A stretch of 64,000 nucleotides of DNA from DATAVB01 sp040414495 (GTDB lineage Bacteria > Actinomycetota > Actinomycetes > Mycobacteriales > QHCD01), in NCBI GenBank assembly GCA_040414495.1, contig JBEDUI010000199.1, forward strand, positions 1 to 64,000, in the 5' to 3' direction. Below, piece after piece: positions 19,011-27,214 of this stretch. A program made the translations under genes and the position numbers. Each line of letters opens with the position of its first letter. Position 1 is the stretch's first letter. The notes under the pieces were generated by a model, which ran no database searches, was not told the origin of the DNA, and saw only the letters and a program-made list of their open reading frames with translations.

Positions 19011-19022
19011 CTTTTCGAAAAG
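19011..19022. promoter_or_regulatory. Candidate LacI autoregulatory operator
   Basis: Perfect 12-bp palindrome CTTTTCGAAAAG, flanked by the looser inverted pair GAAC...GTTC. It lies 172 bp before the GTG of the lacI-type gene. CGAAA half sites are usual for sugar-responsive LacI proteins, and similar sites precede the glycosidase-like gene at 55183. Assignment is inference. Confidence 0.35.
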
Positions 19023-19193
19023 TGGGAGTTCTCTCCGAAACATTCGTGATGGCGGCCTTCGGGCGGCACGCTGTGGGTGACCCTGGGAAAGCGATATCCA
19101 TGCTTGCCGGCTGGGCCGGTACGGTGTTGCGTTCCGCGTAGCGCCGGTCTTCTCGTCGCCACAGCGACCTCTGACGCAGAGGAGTTGAGCGGC

Positions 19194-20228
19194 GTGGTTG
19201 AGCTGTCGACAACAGATCCGAGTGCCCGGGTGACCATTGCCCGGATCGCGGCCGAGGCCGGGGTCTCCGCCCCGACCGTTTCCAAGGTGGTCAACGGCCG
19301 CAGCGAGGTAGCGGCGGCAACCCGCGACCGGGTTGAAGCGATCATCGCCAAGTACGGCTACCAGCGCCGTCGGTCCGCTACCGGTCAACCGCCCGGGGTC
19401 ATCGACCTGGTCTTCCATGAACTGGAGAGCCCGTGGGCGATGGAGGTCATCCGCGGCGTCGAGACATTGGCCCGCGAGCACGGACTGTCTGTCGTGCTGA
19501 CCGAACTGCAGGGCTACCGCCGCCCGGACCGAAGCTGGCTGGACGCCATCGCCTCGCGTCGTACCGTCGGCGTCATCCTCGTCGTCTCCGACCTCAGCCC
19601 ACACCAGCGCTCGCAGCTCGCGGCCCGGCGGCTGCCGTTCGTCGTCGTCGACCCGGTCGGCGAGCCGGACCCTGACGTCCCCTCGGTCGGTGCCACCAAC
19701 TGGTCCGGAGGCCTGGCCGCGACCCGACACCTGATCGAGCTTGGGCACCGCCGGATTGGCATGATCGGCGGTCCGCCCCAGATCCTGTGCAGTCGGGCCC
19801 GGATCGACGGATACCGGGCCGCCTTGGAGACCGTCGGTCTCTCGACCGATGGAGAGTTGGTCCGGCACGGCGACTTCCACGTTGAGTCCGGCTACGAGCA
19901 GGGCATCAAGCTGCTGGATCTGCCCGAACCGCCGACTGCGATCTTCGCCGGCAGCGACTTGCAGGCACTCGGGGTCTACGAGGCAGCCCGGTCGCGCGGA
20001 GTGTCCGTGCCGGATCAGCTCAGCGTCGTCGGCTTCGATGATCTGCCGATCGCGCGGTGGACCTCGCCTCCGTTGACCACGATCCGCCAACCACTGGGCG
20101 AAATGGCGGCCAGCGCCACCCGGCTGGTGTTGCAGCTGTTCCGCGGTGAGACGCCGCAGACGCAGCGGATCGAGTTGTCGACGCGGTTGGTGGTACGGGA
20201 AAGTACGGCCCGCCCTAGCGAGGCCTGA
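19194..20228 (+). CDS. LacI-family transcriptional regulator
   Basis: 344-residue sugar-responsive repressor. The HTH and hinge occupy about residues 12-62 (VTIARIAAEAGVSAPTVSKV, then NGRSEVAAATRDRV). The periplasmic-binding-like effector domain contains SPWAMEVIRGVE, GLAATRHLIELGHRRIGMI and VVGFDDLPIARWTSPPLTTI, all standard. The GTG at 19194 is chosen because the HTH starts just after it and GGAG is 9 nt upstream; longer frames enter non-coding sequence. No sugar operon is adjacent, so it probably acts at distant genes as well as on itself. The effector is likely a plant oligosaccharide, by family habit. Confidence 0.92.
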   Translation: MVELSTTDPSARVTIARIAAEAGVSAPTVSKVVNGRSEVAAATRDRVEAIIAKYGYQRRRSATGQPPGVIDLVFHELESPWAMEVIRGVETLAREHGLSVVLTELQGYRRPDRSWLDAIASRRTVGVILVVSDLSPHQRSQLAARRLPFVVVDPVGEPDPDVPSVGATNWSGGLAATRHLIELGHRRIGMIGGPPQILCSRARIDGYRAALETVGLSTDGELVRHGDFHVESGYEQGIKLLDLPEPPTAIFAGSDLQALGVYEAARSRGVSVPDQLSVVGFDDLPIARWTSPPLTTIRQPLGEMAASATRLVLQLFRGETPQTQRIELSTRLVVRESTARPSEA

Positions 20229-20268
20229 CCCGGAGGGCGATCAACCGGCCGCAACGAACGGGCCCCGG

Positions 20269-20328
20269 ACCATGATCATGAGTAGATTTAGTACCGATTT
20301 CGGTAGCAAATCCACTCACGATCATGGT
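20269..20328. repeat. 60-bp imperfect palindrome, TGATCRTG family (type I)
   Basis: The arms ACCATGATCATGAGTAGATT and the reverse complement of the right end agree at about 25 of 29 positions; three of four mismatches are A/G transitions. It lies between the convergent lacI and permease genes. Close copies are at 27486 and 51388. Confidence 0.85.
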
Positions 20329-20377
20329 CGTAGCGCGGGTTGCTCGCGGCGGTCACCAATCATCCGGTCCGGTTCAA

Positions 20378-20426
20378 GATCGTGATGCCGTACGTCAACA
20401 AAAACGCGACAAAACCCATCACGATC
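20378..20426. repeat. Short inverted repeat, TGATCRTG family (type II)
   Basis: Perfect 10-bp arms GATCGTGATG (20378-20387 with 20417-20426) around a 29-nt A-rich spacer. The arm equals the inner arm of the copy at 51232. It is the second element in the same convergent gap as the copy at 20269. Confidence 0.7.
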
Positions 20427-20505
20427 ATCATCGACAGCGAGTTGCTCGGCTCACGATCATCAGCCGCGAGGGCCGCCACGGTGTTCGGGAGACAACGAAC
20501 GGATG

Positions 20506-21408
20506 TCAGGCGACCGGCTGCATTTCGATCGGCACCGCTGCGCCCCGGCGGTGTTCCCGGCGCCGCCGGCCGACCGTAGCCACCGCGGCCACCACGTACT
20601 CGGCCGTGGCCACCGCCATGATCGCAAAGCTGGCCGGCAACTGCGGCACGCCGTACGACAGGCACAACCCGATCCACATGGCCGCGACCGACAGCAACCC
20701 GGACAGTCCCAGCGCCCGCCACGGCCGGTCGGTCAGCCGCTGCGCCGCCGCGGCCGGCGCTGCCAAGAGTCCGAACAGCAGCATCGCCCCAACCGCCTGG
20801 CTGGCCTCGGCCGCGCTGGCCCCGACGATGCCCAGGAACAGCGGACCGAGCAGCCGTACCGGTACACCCCGCGCCGCCGCGACCGCCGGGTCAAGGCTGG
20901 CGAACAGCAACGGACGCGCGATCACCAGCAGCAACACGATCAACGCGGCGGCGATGATCGCAGCCGTACGGGCAAAGCTGGCGGACAGTCCGTAGATCGA
21001 CCCGAACAGGACGTTGACGTTGGCCGCGCCATTGTCCGTACTGCCATGGGTCGTATACAGCGCCAGGAAAAACACGCCGAGACCGAGCACCCAGGCGAAC
21101 GTCGTACCGATCACGACATCGTCGGCCGTACCGCGCCCACCGAGCAGCCCCAGCGCCACCCCGACCACGATCGTCGCCGCGAACAACCCGAGCCGCAGAT
21201 CCACGCCGGCGGCCAATGCGGCCAGCGCGCCGGTGTACGCCACGTGCGAGAGCGCGTCGCCGGCGAACACCTGACCGCGCAGCACCACGAAGTACCCGAC
21301 CAACCCGGACAGCAACGCGATGGCCGTACCGGCCAGGAACGCATGCTGGATGAACGGATGCGAGAGCATGTTGCCCACGCCGGTAATCGGGTCGGACGCC
21401 TGCATCAT
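20506..21408 (-). CDS. Metal ABC transporter permease (ZnuB/AztB family), second
   Basis: 300-residue membrane permease of the ABC-3 family that moves zinc or manganese. Its hydrophobic segments and the conserved coupling stretch FASLDPAVAAARGVPVRLLG match the family. The start overlaps the preceding permease by ATGA. A short His-containing tail is not prominent. Together with the other permease, ATPase and binding protein it forms a four-gene importer. Two different permeases suggest a heterodimeric channel, unlike ZnuB homodimers. Zinc is favoured over manganese because a Zur gene and zinc-free ribosomal paralogues lie close by. Confidence 0.9.
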   Translation of the reverse strand: MMQASDPITGVGNMLSHPFIQHAFLAGTAIALLSGLVGYFVVLRGQVFAGDALSHVAYTGALAALAAGVDLRLGLFAATIVVGVALGLLGGRGTADDVVIGTTFAWVLGLGVFFLALYTTHGSTDNGAANVNVLFGSIYGLSASFARTAAIIAAALIVLLLVIARPLLFASLDPAVAAARGVPVRLLGPLFLGIVGASAAEASQAVGAMLLFGLLAAPAAAAQRLTDRPWRALGLSGLLSVAAMWIGLCLSYGVPQLPASFAIMAVATAEYVVAAVATVGRRRREHRRGAAVPIEMQPVA

Positions 21409-22304
21409 GCGGCACCTCCGGCCAGGGCCGGCCGAACCCGCCAGCGATCCAGCGCGTACCGGTACGCACTGGCCAGCAGATACGCGCCGAACGCCAACGT
21501 GGTCACCCAGAAGCCGATCGGGTACGGGGAGAAGAACGCGATCGCCTCACCGATCCAGGTCACCAGCAGCGCCACCACGACCGACGTGATCAGCCCGGAG
21601 ACCGGGCGCGCGGTGAGCCGGCTCGCGGTCGCCGCCGGAGCGACGAGCAGTGCGAAGACCAGCAGGCTTCCGGTGACCTGACTGGTACCGGCGGCAGCGA
21701 CGCCGAGCAGCACGAGAAACGCGGCGCTGACCAACCGCACCGGCACGCCCCGGGCCCGCGCCACCGTCGGGTCGACGCTGGTGAACAGCAACGGCCGACC
21801 CAGCACCGCCAACACCACCAGGCACCCGACGCCGGCCACCAGAAGCACGATCACCTGATCGTCGGTGACGCCGGTAATCGTGCCGAACAGCAGGCCGTTC
21901 AAGCCGGACAGAAAACCCTTGTACAGGCTGACGAACAGAAATCCGCAGGCCAACGCGAAGGCCTGCACCGTACCGATGACAGCGGATTCCTCGCCGTACC
22001 CTCCGACGCCGCCGGTACGACCCGTCGCCGGCAAGGCCGCGATCACCAGCGCGCCGGCGATACAGAATCCGAAGTACCCAAAGCCGGCGTTGATGCCGAG
22101 CCAGGTCGCGGCCGCGGCGCCGGGAAATCCGATCACCGCGAGGGTGTGGCCGGCGAAGCTCTCCCGCCGCAGCACCATGAAATAGCCGATCGCGCCGGCG
22201 ACCACGGCCACGATCGTGCCGGCCCGTAAGGCGTTGAGCATGAAATGAAAGCTGAGCAGCTGGCGGACATCGTCGACCAGATTCCAGGTCAGGCCGGTAT
22301 TCAT
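21405..22304 (-). CDS. Metal ABC transporter permease (ZnuB/AztB family), first
   Basis: 299-residue ABC-3 permease with multiple hydrophobic segments and the coupling motif FTSVDPTVARARGVPVRL, which closely parallels that of its neighbour. The ATG at 22304 follows GAGGG by 5 nt; a longer frame to 22376 would overlap the ATPase gene extensively. It starts 7 bp after the ATPase stop and ends in an ATGA overlap with the second permease. The two permeases share about the same architecture and probably arose by duplication, then diverged. Confidence 0.9.
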   Translation of the reverse strand: MNTGLTWNLVDDVRQLLSFHFMLNALRAGTIVAVVAGAIGYFMVLRRESFAGHTLAVIGFPGAAAATWLGINAGFGYFGFCIAGALVIAALPATGRTGGVGGYGEESAVIGTVQAFALACGFLFVSLYKGFLSGLNGLLFGTITGVTDDQVIVLLVAGVGCLVVLAVLGRPLLFTSVDPTVARARGVPVRLVSAAFLVLLGVAAAGTSQVTGSLLVFALLVAPAATASRLTARPVSGLITSVVVALLVTWIGEAIAFFSPYPIGFWVTTLAFGAYLLASAYRYALDRWRVRPALAGGAA

Positions 22305-22311
22305 GCGGCCC

Positions 22312-23181
22312 TCATGGCCTATGTTCGGGCGGGCTGTCCGGTTGCCCGACGACGACCAGCCGACCCTCCCGGTCACGCAGCACGTCGATCGGCGTGCCGT
22401 ACAGCATGGTCAGCGTGTCCGCGGTGATGACCTCGTCCGGCGGACCCATCACGGCACCGCCGTGGGCGAGGTAGATCACCTGGTCCAGCGAGGGCAGGAT
22501 CGGGTTCACGTCGTGCGCGACCAGGAGCACAGCGACGTTCTGGCTACGGCAGACGGAATGGATCAGCCCGCTGACCGCGGCCTGGTTGGTGACGTCGAGG
22601 CTGTCCAACGGTTCGTCGAGCACCAGCAGGTCGGGTCGGCGAACCAACGCCTGGGCGATCAACAACCGCTGCTGCTCACCGCCCGAACACTGACCGATGG
22701 GCCGGTGCGCGTACGCCTGGGCGCCGACCAGTTCGATCACCTCGCGGATCCGCTCGTCGGCGGCCTTGGCCCGCTTGCCGCGCAGTCGGCCCGGCAGCGG
22801 AATCCCCCACCGGTCGCCGTCCCAGCCCAGCCGCACGATATCGACACCACGAATACGGGTGGACGGGTCGAATGCCCGGCGTTGCGGCAGATACCCGACG
22901 CGCGCGTTGTGCCGGCCAGGCCGGCCGTCCAACACTCGCACCTCACCGGCGGTAATCGGCTGCAGGCCCAGAATCGCCTTGAGCAACGTTGATTTGCCGA
23001 CACCGTTAGGCCCGAGCACCGCTACGAATTCGCCGGCTCGGACCTGCAGGCTGACCTCGGACCAGATCCTGCGGCCGCCGACGCTGGTGGCAGCGCGGTC
23101 CAACCAGACCACAACGGGTGCGGTTCCCGTTTCCGATACGGTCGTGGCCGGGCTCGCAGTGGTGGATTCGTCGCGGATCAT
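22312..23181 (-). CDS. znuC: Metal ABC transporter ATPase (ZnuC-like)
   Basis: 289-residue nucleotide-binding subunit. Walker A GPNGVGKS is at 57-64, the Q-loop is in VGYLPQRRAF, the ABC signature reads CSGGEQQR, and Walker B is LLVLDEPLDSLD with the switch histidine in VAHDVNP. The signature begins with Cys in place of the more common Leu. The ATG at 23181 overlaps the binding-protein stop as ATGA, which settles the start although the frame is open to 23238. It powers the zinc-type importer from the cytoplasmic face. Confidence 0.93.
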   Translation of the reverse strand: MIRDESTTASPATTVSETGTAPVVVWLDRAATSVGGRRIWSEVSLQVRAGEFVAVLGPNGVGKSTLLKAILGLQPITAGEVRVLDGRPGRHNARVGYLPQRRAFDPSTRIRGVDIVRLGWDGDRWGIPLPGRLRGKRAKAADERIREVIELVGAQAYAHRPIGQCSGGEQQRLLIAQALVRRPDLLVLDEPLDSLDVTNQAAVSGLIHSVCRSQNVAVLLVAHDVNPILPSLDQVIYLAHGGAVMGPPDEVITADTLTMLYGTPIDVLRDREGRLVVVGQPDSPPEHRP

Positions 23182-24098
23182 TTGCCGGTTGCCTTGTGCA
23201 ACGCGCTTTGCAGCGCGGTCAATTGAGTGCTCTGCCACTGTTGGAAGGACGCACCCTCGGGCGACAAGGTCTCGGTCACCGTTGACACCGGGATGCCTGC
23301 CTTCTTTGCGGCCTTCACCTGCGCGGACACGTCAGGCGTGGAGTTCTGACTGTTGAAAACGTACACCTTAATCTGCTTATCGGTGATCTGCCGGTCGATA
23401 GTCGCCTTGTCCGCGGCGGACGGGTCGGTGCCCTCGCTGATGTCCTTCAGAAATGCCGGCGGGGTGACCAGTTTCAGGCCGAGCGCATCGGAAAGCGGCG
23501 CGAAGATACTTTCGCTGGCGCCGACCGGGGTACCGGCGTACTTGGCCTTGATGGTGGCGATAAGTTTGTGATACCGGGCCAGGCCGTTCGTTTCGAAGGC
23601 CTTGCGCTGCTTGTCGAAGTACGCTGAATCGCCCGGATCGGCCTTTTTCAGGTCAGCGGTGATCGCGTCGGCGATCTTCTCCACATCGGACGGTGAGTAC
23701 CACCGGTGCGGGTTGCCGTTGTCCGGTACGCCAACCAGCTTGCCTACGTTCAGCACCTCGCGGCCCGAGTCGGGGTTGGCCGCCACCGTCTTGTCCGCCC
23801 AGGAGTCGTAACCGATACCGTTCTCGACAAAGACCTTGCTCGCGGCAATCGTCCGGGCGTCGGCCGGAGTGGGTTCGTAGTCATGCGGGTCGGTCGCCGG
23901 ATTGGTGATGATCGACGTCTCCTTGACGTGCGAGCCGCCCAACTGCCGCAGGATGCTCCCCCACGCGTTGATGCTCGCCGCGACGTTGATCACCGATCCG
24001 TCGCCTGTGCTTTGCGCCGATGATGCGGTGCTGCATGCGGCCGCGGTCAGGGCAACCGCGGTCAGCACGGCCGGCGCGGTCAGGGCGCGACGAAACAT
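23178..24098 (-). CDS. znuA: Zinc/manganese ABC transporter lipoprotein (ZnuA/TroA family)
   Basis: 306-residue extracytoplasmic binding protein anchored as a lipoprotein: the signal peptide ends in the lipobox LTAAAC. TroA-family metal ligands are visible in DPHDYEPTPADA (His), NPHRWYSPSD (His) and GASESIFAPLSDALGL (Glu). No long His-rich loop, usual in many ZnuA proteins, is present. The ATG at 24098 with GGGAGA upstream is preferred to the frame start at 24149. It is the first gene of the importer operon. A Zur-box-like sequence lies about 85 bp upstream. Confidence 0.9.
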   Translation of the reverse strand: MFRRALTAPAVLTAVALTAAACSTASSAQSTGDGSVINVAASINAWGSILRQLGGSHVKETSIITNPATDPHDYEPTPADARTIAASKVFVENGIGYDSWADKTVAANPDSGREVLNVGKLVGVPDNGNPHRWYSPSDVEKIADAITADLKKADPGDSAYFDKQRKAFETNGLARYHKLIATIKAKYAGTPVGASESIFAPLSDALGLKLVTPPAFLKDISEGTDPSAADKATIDRQITDKQIKVYVFNSQNSTPDVSAQVKAAKKAGIPVSTVTETLSPEGASFQQWQSTQLTALQSALHKATGK

Positions 24099-24180
24099 CA
24101 AAGAATCTCCCGCACAGATGGAAACGACGAATGCCGTGCGCGGGCACACGTGCCCCGCAACGTGCCGTTAGCTAACACCA

Positions 24181-24202
24181 TAATGGAACCCGTTGTCAAC
24201 AA
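24181..24202. promoter_or_regulatory. Candidate Zur box upstream of znuA
   Basis: The minus strand reads TTGACAACGGGTTCCATTAT, resembling TTGA-AACGGTTTTCATTA-type Zur sites with imperfect symmetry. A similar sequence TTGACAACGGTTACCG is at 24325 on the plus strand, before the next gene. The call rests on position beside a zinc importer and visual likeness only. Confidence 0.35.
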
Positions 24203-24405
24203 GGGCAATCAGTCAGACGTAATCGGCCGCCCGCACGCAGCGACTCGGGCAGCCATCCGGGCAATCCAACAAACTCCCCGATGGGCACCTATCGGCCGCA
24301 CATCAACAACAATCCGAAACCGTATTGACAACGGTTACCGAAACGGACAGTGTGATTACGGCCCGTACCGAGAGTTCCTTGGTACGAAATAGCTGGAGGT
24401 GTTTG

Positions 24406-24798
24406 GTGTCCCTGACCGTCTCCCCGCAACTGATCGACGACGCCCGCTGCGATGCGGTATCCGATGAGAGCTTTGTCGAGTGTGTACGGACGTCGCTCCC
24501 CTATGCCTACGAGCTGATCGCGCGCCTCACCGCCGAGTTCCGCGGCGGCGACCAACCGTTCACCGATAACCAGGTGCCACCGCCGGATGAGGCGGCCCGC
24601 GGTCAGCTGCTGCGCGCTCTTTCCAGCAACGCGATCCGGGGCGCGTTCGAACGACACTTCGACATAACACTGGCGTTCCAGAACTGCCACCGCGTTGCCG
24701 TCTTCGGTGCGCATGCGGAGGCAACTGCCGAATACGCGGAGTTCGTCTCGCTACGGGGCCAGGTGCTGAACCAGCGCCCGGAGTTCGTCAACTGCTGA
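24406..24798 (+). CDS. Conserved actinobacterial protein of unknown function
   Basis: 130-residue soluble protein without recognisable domain. It contains the segments FVECVRTSLPYAYELI, FTDNQVPPPDEAARGQLLRAL and AFQNCHRVAVF, which from memory resemble a small protein family conserved in Streptomyces (SCO5389 type); this likeness is not verified. The GTG at 24406 follows GGAGG by 5 nt. It is divergent from the znu operon across 307 bp. A Zur-like sequence at 24325 lies in its leader, so zinc control is possible but unproven. Confidence 0.7.
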   Translation: MSLTVSPQLIDDARCDAVSDESFVECVRTSLPYAYELIARLTAEFRGGDQPFTDNQVPPPDEAARGQLLRALSSNAIRGAFERHFDITLAFQNCHRVAVFGAHAEATAEYAEFVSLRGQVLNQRPEFVNC

Positions 24799-25076
24799 AC
24801 GACCGGCCCGGGCAGCCACCCTGCGACCGGGCCCATACCCCACCTGACCTGCGGGTTTGTCCTATCGGGACGGTCGCTCCGGGCTCGTAACAAGGCGTGC
24901 TTGAAAGGCCGCGAGACCGGACGCCTACCATTTGCGCTGGCACAGCATCCACGGTCCACACGACACAGCGCCGACTCGGGGAACGCACCATTGCCGGCGC
25001 GCCACACCGGGCTGACGGCGCCGTGCTGATATGGTAACCGTACCCAATAGGGGCTTCGAAGCAGAGCAGGAGACCG

Positions 25077-25352
25077 ATGAATCGTCAGCAGCTCATCACC
25101 GATGTGGCCCAGCGGGCCGATGTGCCGGCCAGCCAGGTTGCGCAGGTGCTCGACGCCATCCGAGACAGCATCGCCTCGGCCGTCGCCGAGGGCGACAAGG
25201 TCACCGTGCCGGGTTTCGTCACTGTCGAGCGTGGCCACCGCGCCGCCCGCACCGGCCGTAACCCGCAGACCGGCGAGGCGATGGAGATCCCGGCCGCGTA
25301 CACCGTGAAGATCAGCGCAGGATCGGCGTTGAAGAGCGCGGTCAAGCAGTAA
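25077..25352 (+). CDS. hup: DNA-binding protein HU
   Basis: 91-residue histone-like nucleoid protein that bends DNA as a dimer. The helical N-terminus MNRQQLITDVAQRADV, the beta-arm region GFVTVERGHRAARTGRNPQTG and the C-terminal KISAGSALKSAVK are all standard, including the RNPQTG arm tip that intercalates into DNA. It lacks the Lys/Ala-rich tail found in some actinobacterial HU proteins, so it is the short form. ATG at 25077 follows GGAG. It has its own strong terminator at 25367-25401 and looks monocistronic. Confidence 0.97.
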   Translation: MNRQQLITDVAQRADVPASQVAQVLDAIRDSIASAVAEGDKVTVPGFVTVERGHRAARTGRNPQTGEAMEIPAAYTVKISAGSALKSAVKQ

Positions 25353-25366
25353 GCAAAAGCAGCGTG

Positions 25367-25401
25367 AAACGGCCCGCCGGTAACTCCGGCGGGCCGTTTG
25401 G
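25367..25401 (+). terminator. Intrinsic terminator of hup
   Basis: Perfect 14-bp stem (25367-25380 with 25386-25399), 5-nt loop, beginning 14 bp after the hup stop. The stem starts with AAAC and ends with GTTT, so the T-tract is part of the stem. Confidence 0.9.
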
Positions 25402-25555
25402 CTTATCTGGAGGCTTGTCCACCGGAATACGCGGGTGAAACGGCGGTCGCGAGAATGCGCGCTGACGGCCGGAAACGGCTGTCGCGACCCGGTCCGCGAC
25501 CCGGTTCAGCTGCTAAAGTTAAAGGCATATCGCGCAGAAATTGCAGGGCCGCAGT

Positions 25556-26086
25556 ATGCCGCGGTCATGGTTTTCAGCGGCCGTCCGTACTGTCGAGGGA
25601 GTAACACTGAACACCACCGAATCGCGTTCTGGTCGGCGGTCGGCGACGGCACAGGATCGGCGTACCGCAGAGCCGGAAAAGCTCGGCGAACGGGCAACAT
25701 GGCAAAAGCGGGCACTGGCCTCGGCGCTCGCTGAGACCGACACATTCCGTAGCGCCCAGGACATTCACGCCGAGTTGCGCAGCCGCGGCGACCGGATCGG
25801 GCTGACCACTGTCTACAACCAGCTGCGGGCCATGTCGACGGCCGGCACGGTCGACGTCATGCGGGCCGAGGACGGCGAGACGCTGTATCGCCGCTGCACC
25901 ACCGAAAAGCATCACCATCATCTGCTATGCCGGCACTGCGGTAAGACGGTCGAGATCGACGCACCCGACATCGAGGCCTGGGCGACCAAGACCGCACGCG
26001 CCCGGCATTACACCGACGTCACGCACACCATCGAGATCGTCGGCACCTGCGCCTCGTGCGGCCGCAAGCAGCGTTCAGCCGAGTGA
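25556..26086 (+). CDS. zur: Zinc-responsive Fur-family repressor (Zur type)
   Basis: Fur-family regulator with the winged helix around FRSAQDIHAELRSRG and GLTTVYNQLRAM, then metal sites YRRC, HHHHLLCRHCG and GTCASCG. These parallel actinobacterial Zur more than Fur or Nur, and the neighbours (zinc importer and Cys-free ribosomal proteins) agree. The start is uncertain: ATG 25556 gives 176 residues, but a CTG at 25607 has an excellent GAGGGAG 5 nt upstream and gives 159 residues, nearer to known Zur length. Its stop is 1 bp from the convergent rpmF stop. It probably represses the znu and ribosomal operons when zinc is ample. Confidence 0.88.
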   Translation: MPRSWFSAAVRTVEGVTLNTTESRSGRRSATAQDRRTAEPEKLGERATWQKRALASALAETDTFRSAQDIHAELRSRGDRIGLTTVYNQLRAMSTAGTVDVMRAEDGETLYRRCTTEKHHHHLLCRHCGKTVEIDAPDIEAWATKTARARHYTDVTHTIEIVGTCASCGRKQRSAE

Positions 26087-26087
26087 C

Positions 26088-26261
26088 TTATTGCGGCCGG
26101 CCAGTGGGGCCGAACCTCCGGTAGGCCTGCACCAACCGCGGCGGAACCAACATGCGCTGGCCGTTCACCACAACCGGGACCAGGTCCGGTGTGGACGCTT
26201 TCCAGTGCGCTCGCCGGGAACGCGACTTACTGCGCGATTTTCTCCTTTTCGGAACAGCCAT
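26088..26261 (-). CDS. rpmF: Ribosomal protein L32, zinc-independent form
   Basis: 57-residue large-subunit protein with the typical start MAVPKRRKSRSKSR and RRAHWKA. The four cysteines of zinc-binding L32 are absent: the C-terminal half reads VNGQRMLVPPRLVQAYRRF with no Cys. Such Cys-free paralogues replace the zinc form during zinc starvation and free bound zinc. Its ATG overlaps the rpmE2 stop by one base (TGATG), so it is coupled to it. Its stop lies 1 bp from the zur stop on the other strand. Confidence 0.93.
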   Translation of the reverse strand: MAVPKRRKSRSKSRSRRAHWKASTPDLVPVVVNGQRMLVPPRLVQAYRRFGPTGRPQ

Positions 26262-26518
26262 CAGTCCCTCCCGTTGCGATTTCCGTACCGGCGGCGGAAT
26301 TTCTCCACCCGCCCGGCCGTGTCGACCACCCGCTGCGCCCCCGTCCAGAACGGGTGCGAGTCAGAGGTGATCTCCGCGCGGATCAGTGGGTACGTATTGC
26401 CGTCGGTCCATTCGATCGTCTGCGCCGATGTGGCCGTGGACCGGGTCAGAAATGCCGTCCCCGTCGAGGAATCCTGAAAAACAACCGGGTGATAGTCAGG
26501 GTGAATGTCGCGTTTCAC
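26261..26518 (-). CDS. rpmE2: Ribosomal protein L31 type B, zinc-independent
   Basis: 85-residue type B L31, with the signature KRDIHPDYHPVVFQD and the C-terminal HPFWTGAQRVVDTAGRVEKFRRRY. The CxxC zinc site of type A L31 is missing, the known mark of the zinc-starvation form repressed by Zur in Streptomyces and Bacillus. The GTG at 26518 is preferred over upstream frames because the protein begins there; it overlaps the stop of the broken CobW gene as GTGA. It is coupled to rpmF downstream. Confidence 0.95.
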   Translation of the reverse strand: MKRDIHPDYHPVVFQDSSTGTAFLTRSTATSAQTIEWTDGNTYPLIRAEITSDSHPFWTGAQRVVDTAGRVEKFRRRYGNRNGRD

Positions 26519-27048
26519 GGCTTTTCTCTTCTCTGTTGCGCGGTCTGTTCCGGTACGTCGGAATATGGTTCGGTGGGCCAGCAGGCGAACGGATCGTCGT
26601 ATTCGCGCCATACGTCATCACCGGCCGACATTTCGGCATCGGTGAGTCGCGCGCAGTGCAGCACATCGGAGACCTCCCCGGAGGGCAGCTCATGTGAGAT
26701 TACGACGATCTCCTGTCGACGATCCCCGTAATACGAGTCCCAGTCCAGTGCCGCCATTGCCCGCCTGGCCAGGGTCGACGCGGTCCCGAGAGCCAGCGTG
26801 GCCGAGCAGCCCGACCAACGCGTTGGCTTCCGGCGATGTCGACCCGACAAACGCCAACTCCGGCCGACTCGCAATCAAGAACCCGCCACGGGCTCGCGAC
26901 ACCGAGCCGGTCAACAGCGCAGGACGGGCACGATCGGCGCCGTGCCCGGAAGGCTCTGCGGGAAGTCTGCCGCGACCGGCCGCGTTATCTCCCTTGCCAA
27001 CCCGGCCGCCAGCACAACCGGCGTTCGTACGCTCTTCGTCTTGACCAC
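26515..27048 (-). pseudogene. Decayed CobW/COG0523-family zinc chaperone gene
   Basis: Remains of a CobW-type GTPase, which normally delivers zinc under starvation and is about 350-400 residues. The N-terminal piece (27048-26911) encodes TPVVLAAGLAREITRPVA and then hits a stop. A middle piece in another frame has RARGGFLIASRPELAFVG, and the last piece, back in the first frame, has LDWDSYYGDRRQEIVVIS and ARLTDAEMSAGDDVWREYDDPF before stopping at 26515. These match the N-terminus and the C-terminal domain of the family. The GTPase centre with its Walker A and CxCC motifs is gone, a loss of roughly 700 bp, with two frame changes. The transcript may still serve rpmE2-rpmF. Confidence 0.75.
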
Positions 27049-27090
27049 CTGATCTCTCGTCCGCTTGACGTCGCTAGTACCCTTATGTGC

Positions 27091-27113
27091 AACCATAACC
27101 GATACCGTTAAAC
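27091..27113. promoter_or_regulatory. Candidate Zur box between rpmG and the CobW relic
   Basis: The sequence AACCATAACCGATACCGTTA in the divergent space has outer AAC/GTT symmetry and sits where one repressor could control both directions. It shares AACGG elements with the site before znuA. Visual call only. Confidence 0.3.
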
Positions 27114-27214
27114 AAGGCCGCCACTCGGACTGACCGTCGGCGAAAGAAATCGAGACCAGAGACCGTTATGGGATTGACGCCGTAATGGCGGACATGCGCA
27201 GGAAAGGACAGATG

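Larger units (their letters stand above)
18707..19193. other. 487-bp intergenic region with inverted repeat and palindromes, no gene
   Basis: This gap between the amidohydrolase and the LacI gene holds a 17-bp-arm inverted repeat (18775-18850) and a 12-bp palindrome (19011-19022). No frame in it shows coding character or protein likeness. Confidence 0.7.
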
